From assembly GCA_949318235.1 (NCBI GenBank), contig OX439131.1:31650950-31714949 (forward strand): a stretch of DNA of 64,000 bases, given 5' to 3'. Below the pieces are notes generated by a model. It was not told where the DNA came from. It made no database searches and saw nothing but the letters and a program-made list of their open reading frames with translations. This stretch comes from Ecdyonurus torrentis. Its lineage: Eukaryota; Arthropoda; Insecta; Ephemeroptera; Heptageniidae. Position 1 is the stretch's first letter. Each line of letters begins with the position of its first letter. Shown piece after piece: positions 1 to 14,155 of this stretch. The translations under genes and the position numbers were made by a program.

Positions 1-424
1 ATAATTAAAATAAAAACGCCTCTGCTACATGAAAATTTTAGCCTAATTTTCAAACACATATTAGCTTAATATTAGATTGCGCCCGCGTGGTTTCAAAGGT
101 TGGAGTTTTGTACGAAATGCATGACATTACTTTAAATTAAATAAACATCATGAAAAAAAGAAAGAAAGAAAATATTATGAGAAAATGTATAAACAGCAAA
201 GTTTTTATTACAATTTTTGAAAAAATGATTTTAACTTTCCAAACCGGAAGGTAAGAACCATGGATATGTATATAATACGGTAACAACAATAACAACATTT
301 TGAAAGATAATTTCAAAATTTGGAATTTTTATTAACTTTTGTTTACTTTTGTTATATACTTTGAACTAGTGTATTAATTGTATTAGGCCAAGCCAGCAGT
401 CATGCAAGTCTCTGAAGTACTAAC
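1..424 (-). other. Start of the next intron downstream of exon 4
   Basis: Begins GTTAGT at 424-419 on the minus strand and continues off the window. It is AT-rich; I see no further exon or repeat in it. Confidence 0.5.
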
Positions 425-620
425 CGTGATGCAGGGTGAAGAGCCGGTGTCTAGGCGACTGTGTCTGAGGGGTGGCTGAGCTGCTGTGCTCCGAGGAATT
501 GTCCGCAGCGTAGTCCGTACTGTCCCGCCGCGCACGTCCTCCGCCCTCACCACCCGCGTCATCACCACGACGTTGCTTCACTGGACGACGCTCCTTACTG
601 CGGCTACGCGCAAACCGAGT
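425..620 (-). CDS. Internal coding exon (exon 4 of reconstructed minus-strand gene)
   Basis: GC-rich exon on the minus strand in AT-rich DNA. It opens after a TTTCAG acceptor (AG at 622-621) and closes at 425 before the donor GTTAGT. The 196 bases are 65 codons plus one base, open throughout. The peptide begins TRFARSRSKERRPVKQRR, a dense basic stretch. A Gly-rich part follows, then an acidic/Ser part (DSTDYAADNSSEHSSSATP), then SPRHRLFTLHH. This looks like a disordered, phosphorylatable linker with a polybasic membrane- or nucleus-directing patch. No folded domain is visible. It joins in phase 0 to the exon ending at 15351, giving NTLK-TRFARSRSKERR, a natural continuation of basic sequence. 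The gene continues past the window edge. I have an untested impression of N-terminal linkers of arthropod C2-domain or RasGAP-type signalling proteins, which I do not use as a call. Confidence 0.75.
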
Positions 621-2108
<1,488 letters not shown>

Positions 2109-2270
2109 ATGGCACTATCATCAAATGGTGATTATAGTGATTTGTGATTAAAGCCCAGATCATGGAATTGGGAGGAAACGACATATGAATTTATGATGCG
2201 TTTGGTATTAGTATTGACTCTGTTCCTGACCTTTATCTTCTTTTGTCTTAAAAACAAAAGCAAGTCATAA
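2109..2270 (+). pseudogene. Small single-pass peptide frame interrupted by one TGA
   Basis: From ATG at 2109 the frame reads MALSSNGDYSDL, meets TGA at 2145-2147, then continues LKPRSWNWEETTYEF and MMRLVLVLTLFLTFIFFCLK plus NKSKS to TAA at 2268. Apart from the TGA it looks like a real small membrane protein: polar acidic start, Trp/Glu-rich middle, one hydrophobic span of about 17 residues and a basic tail. AATAAA overlaps the stop (2269-2274). A shorter intact frame starts at 2193 (MMRLVLVL…), 25 residues. TGA could be a decayed TGG (Trp), which would make it a pseudogene. A readthrough or recoded stop is less likely. Alternatively only the 25-residue form is used, or the pattern is chance. 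No homologue is recognised. Confidence 0.35.
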
Positions 2271-2759
2271 ATAAACTTGGTAAATGGGGGAGAAATTAAT
2301 ATCTTGAGTTTGGTCCAAAATCAATGTTGCGTACGAATTATAGCATAGCGAAGTTCGCAGACAGAAATTGAGAGTGCAAAAGTAAAGAAAAGTGTTTGTC
2401 CTATTTTTATGTCTGGTTTTGCTAGTTGTAAATAATTCTTCCATTTTGCGTTCATTGTTATTAAATGGCCCTATAACAGACGAAAAAAAAAAACTTTAAA
2501 CGATTATTCTAAATTAATTATAATGCTTAATAAAACTTTTTTTTTTATTTTGGATTTGGAAGTCTAAAATGTTTGTCTTCTAACTCAAAGCTGTACTTAT
2601 ATAAAGTTGAAACAAAACATTAACTTTAAACAAAAATAAACAGGAAAATTTGTAAGTCAAAATAAATGTATAAATATCTACTCGTTTCTGCTTTAATAGT
2701 GGTAATTATATATTCATAGAGTGACTCAAAATGTGAACTGACAAGTTTAATACTTAACT

Positions 2760-2893
<134 letters not shown>

Positions 2894-3641
2894 TATCAAC
2901 ATCATTTTCAACAAAATTTGTTCAATACGACATGATCTGTGTTATACTTCATTTCATAATAATATGTATTTATGCTACAAAGATATAACTGCAGCGTAAA
3001 TTACGTAACATATTCTTTCTTATAGAAAATAAAATTATACAGATTGTAAATATTTGAATAAAGCAATAATTAATTACTCATGAATAAGCACTACCATAAC
3101 ATAATTAAATATACTATGTTTCATATTTCCCGAATATATTAAGAAATGTTATATTTACAGACCTGACACATTTCTGTGCCATTATCAACAATATTTTGAG
3201 GCTTTATAGGCTAATCTCTATGACATCGTATTATAGAGAACAATTTGATTTAAGTCCTTTGAAAATGCAAGCAATAATGATGACAAGCTCTTATCACTAA
3301 TTATTTTACGTACACTATTCGTTGGCATATAGCGATCTGTAAATATATATATAGAGTAGCTTTCTCAGTACCTTTTAGAATCAATTTTTATATATAAGAA
3401 TGTTGTACAATTTTTCAGTCCTATTAAAAAAATTTTTTTTTTCAAACACGGTACATTTTATATGTATGTACAGATAGTGAACAAAACATTTGTTAGTACT
3501 ACAGACTGCAAGTATTTACAGTATAAACTAAAGAATATAGAACTAAGGTTTTGAAACTACCATCTTTACATTGATTTGCAGCAATAACTTCGTAAATTAT
3601 TAGGGAAATAAAACAAACAAAACGAATGTGTTTCAAAGGCG

Positions 3642-3644
3642 ATA

Positions 3645-3721
<77 letters not shown>

Positions 3722-3722
3722 T
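3642..3722. repeat. (AT)n microsatellite
   Basis: Nearly uninterrupted, with one G near 3650 and an AA slip near 3714. Confidence 0.9.
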
Positions 3723-4178
3723 TTGTAATTCAATCAATACTTCATACCTCAATTTGTCTGGGTAGATTATTATACCTTACTGCTAGATACTTTTTTTTTC
3801 TTCACAACAGAAATTTCATTTATTTTATATTGAAAAGAGTACAAAGTATTCTCTTCACTTTGTATTCTAAACGAGAATCAAAGAACCAACACCACACGTA
3901 ATAAGTGAACATCAATTGTTACGCTGTCTACATCAATATCATATTCTCATCGATGCTCTAATACACATTTGTGAGTTGTCTTTTTGTAATAAAATATTAT
4001 CCATCGTCTGCTTTTAAAGCTATAACAATTTATTATTATTATAATAATAAAAATAATTTTTTTTTCAAAAAGTACATTTAATGCTAATTATCTATATTTT
4101 TCTACAACGTAATACTTCATAGCACATAATTTAAAATAACGTTACCTAGTTTAATTTTATCGTTTTTCAATTCGTTTT

Positions 4179-4183
<5 letters not shown>

Positions 4184-4225
<42 letters not shown>
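4184..4225. repeat. (TC)21 microsatellite
   Basis: Uninterrupted TC repeat. Confidence 0.9.
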
Positions 4226-4228
<3 letters not shown>

Positions 4229-6773
4229 ATTACTCTCATCTCATTTAATGAATGCAAGAATTGAAGTTTTAGTTATTTTGGCCACCACATAAAGGTTTTA
4301 TTATTATTTTTAGCTTTTTATAATAAATAAAATATCATTTTCATATCAATTTACATATTTTAAACAAAATAACATAAAATATATAATGTAACATATTATT
4401 TGTTAATCATTTTCAATTTTGTTAAATAATATATGGAATTGTTTAATTTAATGTGATCAAAAGCGATTGACAAATAGGATTAAATTGTTATCTCGGCGCC
4501 AGTTGCATGTATGATTAAATTCAGTATACAGTACACATGGAGTTGGGCGTGGTTGATATTCAAAATAAATCTTAACTGTCTTACCAGACTCGTGTTGTAC
4601 ATAACATTCAACAACGTAAAAGGGAAAAAAACTAGAGAGAAAAATAATATAAAAAGGGTCAAAGCGTACTTACAGCACATGTCATAGTTCTACTACTATA
4701 GCTACTAAAATATTGATTTTATATCATGCAAGATTTATGATTACTGATTATTGCTCTGTATCCAGTTTTAATTATAATTTAATTAAAACAAATATTTAAG
4801 TAGTCTTTCAACTGTATAAAATAGTATTTATCTCGTTTACAATCACTTTATAAACTTTTAAAAATATTTTAGTCTAGAAAGAAATGATAAATGAGAGTTT
4901 TACTTTTCAATAAAAATAAAATAAATAAATAATTGAGAGTGGTAATAAATTAAAAATATTATGAAAATCATTAAATAAAATATAAAATTTTCCCCCCGTA
5001 AAATTCTATAACAAGATATGTTTTATTGTTATTATTATTCTTAAATTTCTAAAGACTTTCGTAGACTGAAAAATCCTGACAAACAAAATGAAGAAAATAA
5101 GAATATTAACTTGCTTTTATTGTGAAAATATTTACTCTCAAAACAAAGAGAAAAAAAATTGAATTCCGATTTTATTTCATTTTTCCATAATCCACACTAG
5201 CATTAACTGTACTTACAATTCTGTTACCAATATTGGCTTTTAAAGTTAAAAAAAAAAATAAAAAAATAAAAAACTTTACCAGCATAGAGATTTGATTTCC
5301 AATATTTTCAATAACGTAATATTTCAAATGTTATTTGATGGAAGGAGAATATTTTACTATTGGCTTTCAAGTTATTGATATTTAAATTTTAATTATTTTT
5401 TATTTTGGCGTTTGATAAATTGTTTAAGGTGATTGATACAACTCGCAGGGCAAACTAATTTATAAATCAATTTCCGTCTGAGGTGATAATTTTGAAACAT
5501 GAAATATAAATTGATGCACCACAATATCTGTCTCTGTCTACGTCCATTTATCTTCCTCAAAATAATAATATTTTCCAAGCGTGCGAATAAACTTATATAT
5601 TATTTACGATTATTTTTGTAGCAGCGCATTTTTGTGAAGGTTATTATGTACTCGAACGTAATATAAAACTGCTTCTAATATTGATATTTTATTAACATTT
5701 ACATAAGTTGTAAATATGATGTTTATTTAAAATGCAGATGGTCAAAGTAACAAGTTTAAATTCATGATTAAAAGAATCTAACCACGATTTTAATTAAAAT
5801 TCTGATTGTAAGTCTTGTTAAGTCAAAGATGATGCACACTTTCCCGATATAAATTTTTTTACAAGTTAGTTCTATCCTTGTTTTTCTCAAAAGAATTACA
5901 TCGAAAATAGACACGAATTTTACATGTATTCTGAATATAATAAAGAATTCTTTCCTAAATAGCGTACTGACAATGAGTGTTTAAAAAATAATAATAGTAA
6001 AATACTTCTAAATTACATTTTTTTTATTTCTTTTTGATAAGATCCTTGCAATTTAAAACATACAGCATATTGTTCCATTCTAAAGTTACCAAAATTTATT
6101 TTAGAGGGAAGGATTACTTCAGATTTAAGTGGAAGTTCGATGAGAAGCAAGATTATTACAACTTCGTGGGTGGTGGAAAAATATGAACTGAAAATATCAT
6201 TTCTTTATCCACAGGCAATAATGTTTTTCTAAAGGTTAAGATCAAACTTGAGCCTTTGGATTTTTTTTAATGCTGTCAAATTTGTTGCGTGTGTTTAACC
6301 AGAAATAAAATTATATCTAAAGAACCCTAGAGGCTGTAAGAAAAATACACGTATTTGATTTATACACGGGAAAAATAATTTTCATAGTTTATAATTTTCT
6401 ACAACATATGTTTGCTATGCTCCATGAGTACCATTCAAGATAGAATAAGTTGTGGTGCTATATGCATAAATAATGCTTATTATTATTCAACTAGTTTAAT
6501 TATTATGTTTATTTTTGTCAGTGAAGTATATTTTTTTACTATTACTATTTTTTTAATGGAATATAAAGCAATGAAAAATAAATATAAATTGAACTGAACA
6601 AGAAAAATTAAATTAACGACAGCTGGCTTTTTACGTTAAGGTTATAACATAACAATAAACACGTAGCTGTTTGCACAAAACATTAAATTACTGAACCAGA
6701 AAGAGAAAAATATATATTGATACATAAATGCAATGAACTATTTTATACACACAAATATATTATATATATATAT

Positions 6774-8011
6774 CAGTGGCGTGCGGTGCCTATTTTTAGA
6801 ATTCAAATGATTATAGCGCCGAATTTTATCAATCAATTTTTTAGACATTTTGGAATTTCATAGTCAGAAAGTCAAAATTATAAAAACTATTTTTTAATTT
6901 TTTTTATTTTGAAGTTAAAGGTCCCAAAGGGCCCCTTAAACAGAAAAATTGAGGTAATTTTTTACTCTTCTGATCACAAAGGACACTGAAAATTAAGAAA
7001 TCGAATAAGAACTAAATTTCAGGATAAAAGAGTTTTAAATTAAGCCCAGAATTACAAAATTAGTCCAGTTTTGTTATGTGGGTCTAATTAGGGACACTTC
7101 AAAGTCAAAACATTTTAAAAATGAAACAAAAATTAAAAATTCAGTTAGAAAAACAAAAACTTTAGATTTTGTATTTTTTGGAGTACTAATTTCAAAAATC
7201 ACATTTTGAACTCCCAAAATCTCCTCAATAGGGCCCAAACGGGTCCCATTTTTTTCAAAAAGCAATATATTGAAATTTAAACTACAGCAATCGATTTGTA
7301 AGGGCCAAAAACATAGGAATCAATATAATACACACCAAAATCGGAACATCCCTAGTTTTTTTATTTTTGGGGCCCATTGGGACTGATGCAATATTGCATC
7401 AGTCCCAATGAATCATAAAAATAAAAAAACTAGGGATGTTCCGATTTTGGTGTTTATTATATTGATTCCTATGTTTTTGGCCCTTACAAATCGATTGCTG
7501 TAGTTAAAATTTCAATATATTGCTTTTTGAAAAACATGGGACCCGTTTGGGCCCTATTGAGGAGATTTTGGAAGTTCAAAATGTGATTTTTGAAATTGGT
7601 ACTCCAAAAAATACAAAATCTAAAGTTTTTGTTTTTTTAACTGAATTTTTAATTTTTGTTTCATTTTTAAAATGTTTTGACTTTGAAGTGTCCCTAATTA
7701 GACCCACATAACAAAACTGGACCAATTTTGTAATTCTGGGCTTAATTTAAAACTCTTTTATCCTGAAATTTAGTTCTTATTCGATTTCTTAATTTTCAGT
7801 GTCCTTTGTGATCAGAAGAGTAAAAAATTACCTCAATTTTTCTGTTTAAGGGGCCCTTTGGGACCTTTAACTTTTAAATAAAAAAAATTAAAAAATAGTT
7901 TTCATAATTTTGACTTTCTGACTATGAAATTCCAAAATGTCTAAAAAATTGATTGATAAAATTCGGCGCTATAATCATTTGAATTCTAAAAATAGGCACC
8001 GCACGCCACTG
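6774..8011. mobile_element. 1,238-bp foldback element with hAT-like termini
   Basis: Starts CAGTGGCGTGCGGTGCC and ends with its reverse complement. The whole element is one inverted repeat: two arms of 619 bp meet with no loop at TGCAAT|ATTGCA (centre 7392/7393), and the arms differ at only scattered bases. The CAGTGGCG ends resemble hAT-superfamily termini. ATATATAT stands on both sides, as an 8-bp target duplication would, but the site is an (AT)n run so this is weak. There is no transposase; the mirrored 63-codon frames at 7074-7265 and 7520-7711 are the same arm read twice. Because it lies in a transcribed intron it could form a very long hairpin RNA. Confidence 0.85.
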
Positions 8012-8050
8012 ATATATATATATTATATAAAAGTTCAATAATGAAGACTG

Positions 8051-8168
8051 CACTGGCCAAAAGTTCCCGAACGGGGCAGCGGCGACCGCTGCGTTTTCTC
8101 ATAAAGATAACATAGGGTGTTTGCGGGTTGCCTATGCAAATCGTTCGGGAACTTTTGGCAAAAGCTGT
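8051..8168. mobile_element. Short terminal-inverted-repeat element, about 118 bp
   Basis: The arm GGCCAAAAGTTCCCGAACG near 8055-8073 is matched in reverse by CGTTCGGGAACTTTTGGC near 8142-8159. The core has GGCAGCGGCGACCGCTGC, itself palindromic, and is GC-rich against the surroundings. No clear target duplication. A mariner/Tc1-type MITE is possible, judging only by the look of the ends. Confidence 0.55.
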
Positions 8169-8795
8169 ACATGTTGCTTACATTTTCTACATTTTTACAT
8201 TTTGCTGCATATGTACATATATGAACATTTTGTGTTTTTAAAAGATTCTAATTTCCTTATTTTCATACACGCATATATACAAAACATAATAAAACTAATT
8301 AATGCAGATTGTTCTAGAGCTTCATGCTGTTGGAGAAAAGCATTACAGCACGCATTAATATAATTAATGAATTCAATGTGGACATGTTAAATTATTAAAA
8401 TATACGTACAACGTTTAAATGTGTGTATTTTCCGTCTATACATTTTCATACTTTGGTATATTTGTAAATAACTATAATAATATTATACATTTTCAAAGTA
8501 AATAAATTGATTTAAATCACCATTAACTGATATTAATTTATTTTCATATATACATCATGCTGTTTGATTTTAGTATATTAAATTTGAATACGTTGGCTAA
8601 AAGCCCTATAAATGTCAGATATAACATAAAAATAAAATATTCAGCAAATTTTTAATATTTTATAATAGCTTACAGCGTAATAGATAATATTTTTAAAATT
8701 GTCAACCTTTTCTGCTACAATATATTATTTTTTATTAAATTTTTACGGCTTTAAAAGTAAAAAAAGGTGTAAGCTCGTGTTTTATCGAGCTATTT

Positions 8796-8796
<1 letters not shown>

Positions 8797-8850
<54 letters not shown>
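8797..8850. repeat. (CT)27 microsatellite
   Basis: Uninterrupted CT repeat. Confidence 0.9.
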
Positions 8851-8854
<4 letters not shown>

Positions 8855-10138
8855 AATGTTATACTGAGATACAGTAACTGAGAAACTAACAAGTGAGTCT
8901 AATTTTACTGTCATTAAACTACCTATACGTTCAAGGAACTACAAATATTTTTTTCTAAAAAAAAAAGTGCATCTGATGAATAATTTTAATTAAAAATATT
9001 ATAATTTGCTCCAATGTTGTATGTAAAAAGCAAATTATACATTGCATAATATAAAAGTTTATGCTTACAATAATGAATAAGCAAACCTCATAATTAATAA
9101 TTTATGATGACATTTTACACTACATTTATATTACGATTTTATGCATGAATACCTTTAAATAATGATGCCAATCACAACACACATAATTGAACATTTTCTT
9201 TCTTTCTCCACTCTCGATTTTTTACTTTGTGTTTGAAAATACAAAATATAATATAATTATTCAAATGCTTGATGTAAATAAAATTTAAAATAGCACATCA
9301 AAAGTATAATAAAGGATAATGTATAATAAAATAGCTATCCCATGAATATATATATATATATAAAAGAACATAGTTGAAAATTTTGTATTTTAACTTTGTA
9401 CTGCGTTTTTCCTTTGTGTATCAAAGTGTGTAGCTACAACAAAGACGTAATTGTGACAACATATTGTTTTTGTTTTTTGTTTTTTTTGTGCTAAAAGAAT
9501 GAAAGCAGTCGAATTTATATCAAAGGAGAAAATAACGCTATGTCGGAACAAAATTCGCTAGAATTTACTAACGGAAATGGTTGGTTTAGACGGGCAAATT
9601 CTACTTTTGATACTAATATTCGTTCTTTCAAATATATTATATAAAATATAAAAATCAGAGGCAATAAGTATTTTATATAATATCATATTGATATTCTTTG
9701 ATGTGAATTTTTATCTGTATTTTTTTACACATAAAGTTTTCTACGCGGTTACACTTCTCATAAAATTTTACTACTAAATGACAATTAGAAGAATCAATAT
9801 CGACCATTGACTGTTGTGTCTTACTGAATAGAACGTTTGCTTCGCTGGTAAAGATCGTGAGGAAAATAGCTAGCTGGACAAGTTCACACACACTAAATTA
9901 GACTTCTAGAAATAGTTACCATGATGATTTTAGACTTTTTTAGAACTGAAACTGAAATTTTTTATAAACATTTTAATGTTTGATAAATCTTGCTGAACAA
10001 AATTTTTAAGCCACACAGTTTGGAATTATAGTCTTCTTCAATCTAACATAGAGTCGATTATTGTTCATTTTTTTTTTCTTCTTCTTTTTTTGGTAAAATA
10101 TTTTTAATTCAGATCTTTACTATCAATTAGAAGTATAA

Positions 10139-10270
10139 TATCGTCAGGTTAGAGTACAAACCGTGTATCTACAAAAGCAGCTAAGTCGAAACTCTTATCT
10201 TTTAGTTTAATAATTTGAACCTTGTTGCTTTTGTAGATAGATACACGGTTTGTGCTCTAACTCGACGATA
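10139..10270. mobile_element. Foldback MITE-like element, 132 bp
   Basis: The left arm TATCGTCAGGTTAGAG, followed by ACAAACCGTGTATCTAC, is repeated inverted at 10222-10270 with a 4-base TAGA duplication and a few changes. The arms are about 43-48 bp with a short AT-rich loop. No coding capacity. Confidence 0.6.
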
Positions 10271-13132
10271 CACAGAAACTGGTCTGATGAGATGTAAAAT
10301 GTAAGATGTGAGATGAAAATATCACTCCATATACCATTTTTGCCATCTGAATTTTAAATGAATTGGTATACTAATGTATCACTTTAAAAGTTGCTGTAGG
10401 TTCATTTAAATAATTAACAAATGTTTTTGCTTTGTGTAACTTTAATGTTTTACATTAGTACATATAAATAGTAATAATATGAAAATGAACATCTCTACAG
10501 GTGCTGTTGAGTGAGTGAGCGATGTGTCAAAAGAGAGTACAATAGTACAGCATAGTACACGTACACGCTAACACATTAGGTAACACGCACACACTGCTTG
10601 CTGCATGACTCATATTAACAATAGTTAAATCGCGTGTATAATAACAGCTTATAGGTATATAAGTAGATCGAAACTCTTCTGTATTGACAAATTTACAACT
10701 TATTAAGAGGCACTCAACCACTTAATACGAAACCATTATTCATTAAATTTAATTGATTTACGTAACTTGAAAGACCTGCAAATTTTTACATGAAAATAAA
10801 GTAAAACAAAAGTAATGAATTCTATTTTAGCACACGGTAAAAAGAAATTATGTAATTTATGCTACATTTATGTCATAATAACATAAATATTGCTAAATTA
10901 TAATAACAACAATAGTTAACTTATGATGGAACTTAATCTTTATACTATAAATAATATAATCTTTTATAGAGTATAGGATAAATTATCATGTAACACATAA
11001 ATGTTAGTAAAAATGTTGCTAGTGAAATAATTACTAGTATAATTATTACGTATTTATTTTTTGTCTGTGGATATGAAGTTTCAAAAAAAAAAAAAAAAAA
11101 AAAATGAGGATCACTTTTGAATTTTCATTACTTTTAAAAATTTTAGGCATGTATTAATATTATAACCATATATTTAAGTCTATGTCTATGTATTTAACAC
11201 TAGAGAAGAAATAAGATCATATTTCTACATATTATATTTGCATTGAAGCAAATTTTTACAACAAAAAGTAAAAAATAACAGTTCAAAAACAGTTGCAATA
11301 GTTTTTCTATAATATATCTGTATATATTATCGCATAACATTTTGTGTGGACAAGTAATAAGTTTATATTTTATATAAACTGTATCTATTTGTAATGTACT
11401 GTATAAATAATTTATGTTTCTGGTTTTTAAAGTAAAATATGGTTATTGAAAGGTCAAAGGTTTTAAGAGTCTCACACGTGTATTTTATATTTCATTGTTT
11501 TATTATAAACTACGAATATGCTCTCTTTTTATTTATTAACGTTTTATATTATGTAATTTTATATTGTTTCCAAATTAATTGTCTATAGAAATTACACAAT
11601 AGTAACTAAAAAGGGAGGAGAACAAAACTTGTAACAAAGATGAAAACTGGGAAGTGTCAAAGTTTTGAATAATATCATAACCAAGTGGACATAAAAAAAT
11701 AAAATTGTTTTACTAAAAAATCTCCATTTCTAATTATTAAAAGAATCCGTTATAATTTTTTTTTCAACAGTTTCCTTTTGTTAAAAGAAAAGTATGTGTT
11801 AAATATAGAGCACTTTTAAAAAACTGAATAAATAGAAACATTCTTAAGACGAACAAAGAACTGGCAGATTTAGTTATAATAAAATTCATATTTTGCGGCA
11901 ATTTTGTTTTGTTAAGCGAACAAAAAAATATGAATAAATTTTAAGGAAATTTACGCTTGAGTTAAAGTCGTTTCACAAATGACTCAATTTAGAAAAAGCA
12001 ATTTCTAGTGTATAATGATGAAAACTTTTCTTTCCTTTCTGTTTACTTTTCTCAGTGTCGTTTGCTTTAATTTAAATTTAAAAATACGTAGTAAGATTTT
12101 GATTAATTTTATTCTGATGACTCAAACGGTTTTTGCTATCCATTTTATTTTACTGTAAACATTCTAATAGTTGCTATACATTCAAATTCTCTTTCTACTA
12201 TAAATAACATAGACTTACTATTATAGACTTGTAATTGAATTTGCGGTGTCTAGCAAAGCATAAACTGAAAAGTTCACTCGAAGGCTTCAAAACCTAAACA
12301 AGCCACATGAATATACCTGCTCATTGTGTGCTGATAACAGAGACCTATTATTTAATTCAAACAACCTTTTGATAATGAAGAGGGTTAGAAACAGGTACTG
12401 TATACAAGCGCGTCGATAAACAAAACAAAATTAAGTGCGTAAACTGATGGCTGACAATTTAATCGATTTAGCACTGCAGAGGGAGATGGAAAATTTATCG
12501 ATGTAAAGATAATTTGAGACTTTCAGAGATAAATTGAAACTTTTTTTTTTTGTGAAAATTGATGTAAGAATAAATATAATGCATGAGAAATTTTGCTTTG
12601 ATGTTAAAACAGTAGATTTGAAAAGACTAATAAGTAGATTTACAAGCATGAATATTTTTTTAAACTTAAAAACATTTTATATATAGGAAAGACCCTATAT
12701 ATTATTCTGTGATGTGTTCCTTGCGCAGTTGTAACGCTTGTAACGGGCAATGTAATGTTATTGCTGTTTCATAACCCATGCTGAGAGTGAAATTATTATT
12801 TCGATCAGTAAACTCATTAACACTATCTACACCAATGCCCTAACTAAATTTCCTCTTCTTGAATCTACTTGCTTCATTAGTTTTGCATTAAAATTTGCTA
12901 AAATGTGAAATTTTTGTATTGTTTACATTAATTTTGTGCTAATATCTTTTGAATAGTCAATAAACTTGTAATTAAAACTCTTCCATGCAAAGTCTTTAGA
13001 AAAAATATACAAAATTTATCACTCTCAATATTCTGAATTAGTTTTAATGCCAAATAATTTTATTTTCTATCATTTAAATATGGTTAGGACTTTAAAAACC
13101 TCAATTTGTGTTTAATACATTTTAAAATATTG

Positions 13133-13133
<1 letters not shown>

Positions 13134-13165
<32 letters not shown>
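13134..13165. repeat. Poly(T) of 32 bases
   Basis: Pure T run about 340 bp left of the TTAA element pair. Confidence 0.9.
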
Positions 13166-13167
<2 letters not shown>

Positions 13168-13504
13168 ACTGTTGTCATTCACGATACAAAAATATTAATA
13201 TGTACACTATACAATAATCCATTTAGTTTATGAAAACTTTGAATGAACTATTTTTTGCAAGCACTATATTTTTTTAAGCAAAACAGTTTCATGATTTCCG
13301 TATGATGAATGTTAGATGGTTTTAATAAGAAGAATCCACATGAATTGCTCATTACCTCTTGAAAACCTAACTTGTGCTTCAGTATGTAAATTAAAGTTGG
13401 CGTAGTGCGGCTTCCTTAGAGACTTACGTCATCAAACTTCAGCACTAAATCATCTCACAGTTTGAGATTATGAAATCTTGCTATCATTGCAAAATAAATT
13501 TTGC

Positions 13505-13818
13505 TTAAAGGCGTAGAACACCTTGAACAAAAAAGTTGTGTAATATCCTAACAAACCTGAAAATAAACGTTGATTTGGCCGGAGTCATTGATTTCTAATT
13601 TATTTTCCATTCACAAAATGCTACTGGCGGTCACTGACGTCACAGCTTGCTTGTTTTACGTTCGCGTAAACCGGGTGAGCTGTGATGTCAGTGATCGCCA
13701 GTAGCATTTTGTGAATGGAAAATAAATTAGAAATCAATGATTCCGGCCAAATCAACGTTGCTTTTCAGGTTTGTTAGGATATTACACTTTTTTTGTTCAA
13801 GGTGTTCTACGCCTTTAA
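13505..13818. mobile_element. TTAA-flanked inverted-repeat element (piggyBac-type MITE), 306 bp
   Basis: TTAA at 13505-13508 is followed by AGGCGTAGAACACCTTGAAC; the exact reverse precedes TTAA at 13815-13818. The arms extend about 135 bp each and close on a small GC-rich loop near 13655-13670. TTAA target duplication is the hallmark of piggyBac-like transposition. No reading frame of note. Confidence 0.75.
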
Positions 13819-14151
13819 AGGAATAGACCAGAAGAAAACATAAGCATTTATATCACAAAACACTTGATGGGACTTACATAAAATAACTTTAGTTTGTCTC
13901 AAAACCCAACTGTAGCTCTGTAGTAGTGATCAGAAAATTTTGATTTATGCAACCCGCACAACATTTTTTTTACTATTGCATGTTTATAACGTCATAAACA
14001 TGAATATTCACGTAAATTGCATACTTTACAGTATTTTCTCGCTCTCTCGTGGGGCTACATTAACATTCTGGTAAAAATTGTCATCAGTATTGAAGATTCC
14101 ATTTCGTATTATTCATTAAAAAGCACATGTTGTTTTATGTGGTCTATGGCT
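13819..14151. mobile_element. Second TTAA element, copy 1 (333 bp), abutting the previous one
   Basis: Begins AGGAATAGACCAGA directly after the TTAA at 13815-13818 and ends GGTCTATGGCT before TTAC (14152-14155), a decayed TTAA. The ends form an imperfect inverted repeat (AGGAATAGACC against AGCCATAGACC). The interior has no frame. Copy 2 lies at 28106-28440 in the same orientation. Confidence 0.75.
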
Positions 14152-14155
14152 TTAC

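Larger units (their letters stand above)
8169..13504. other. AT-rich intronic stretch, no gene seen
   Basis: Holds the (CT)27 tract, the 132-bp foldback element and a poly(A) at 11083-11104. Frames at 9673-9891, 10527-10721 and 12431-12649 lack splice or composition support. Confidence 0.5.

Noticed and set aside
2145..2147. Selenocysteine reading of the TGA
   Set aside because: No Cys-replacement context or SECIS-like hairpin could be recognised; a mutated Trp codon is simpler.
7074..7711. Two mirrored 63-codon frames
   Set aside because: The same hairpin arm read on opposite strands; no transposase motif.
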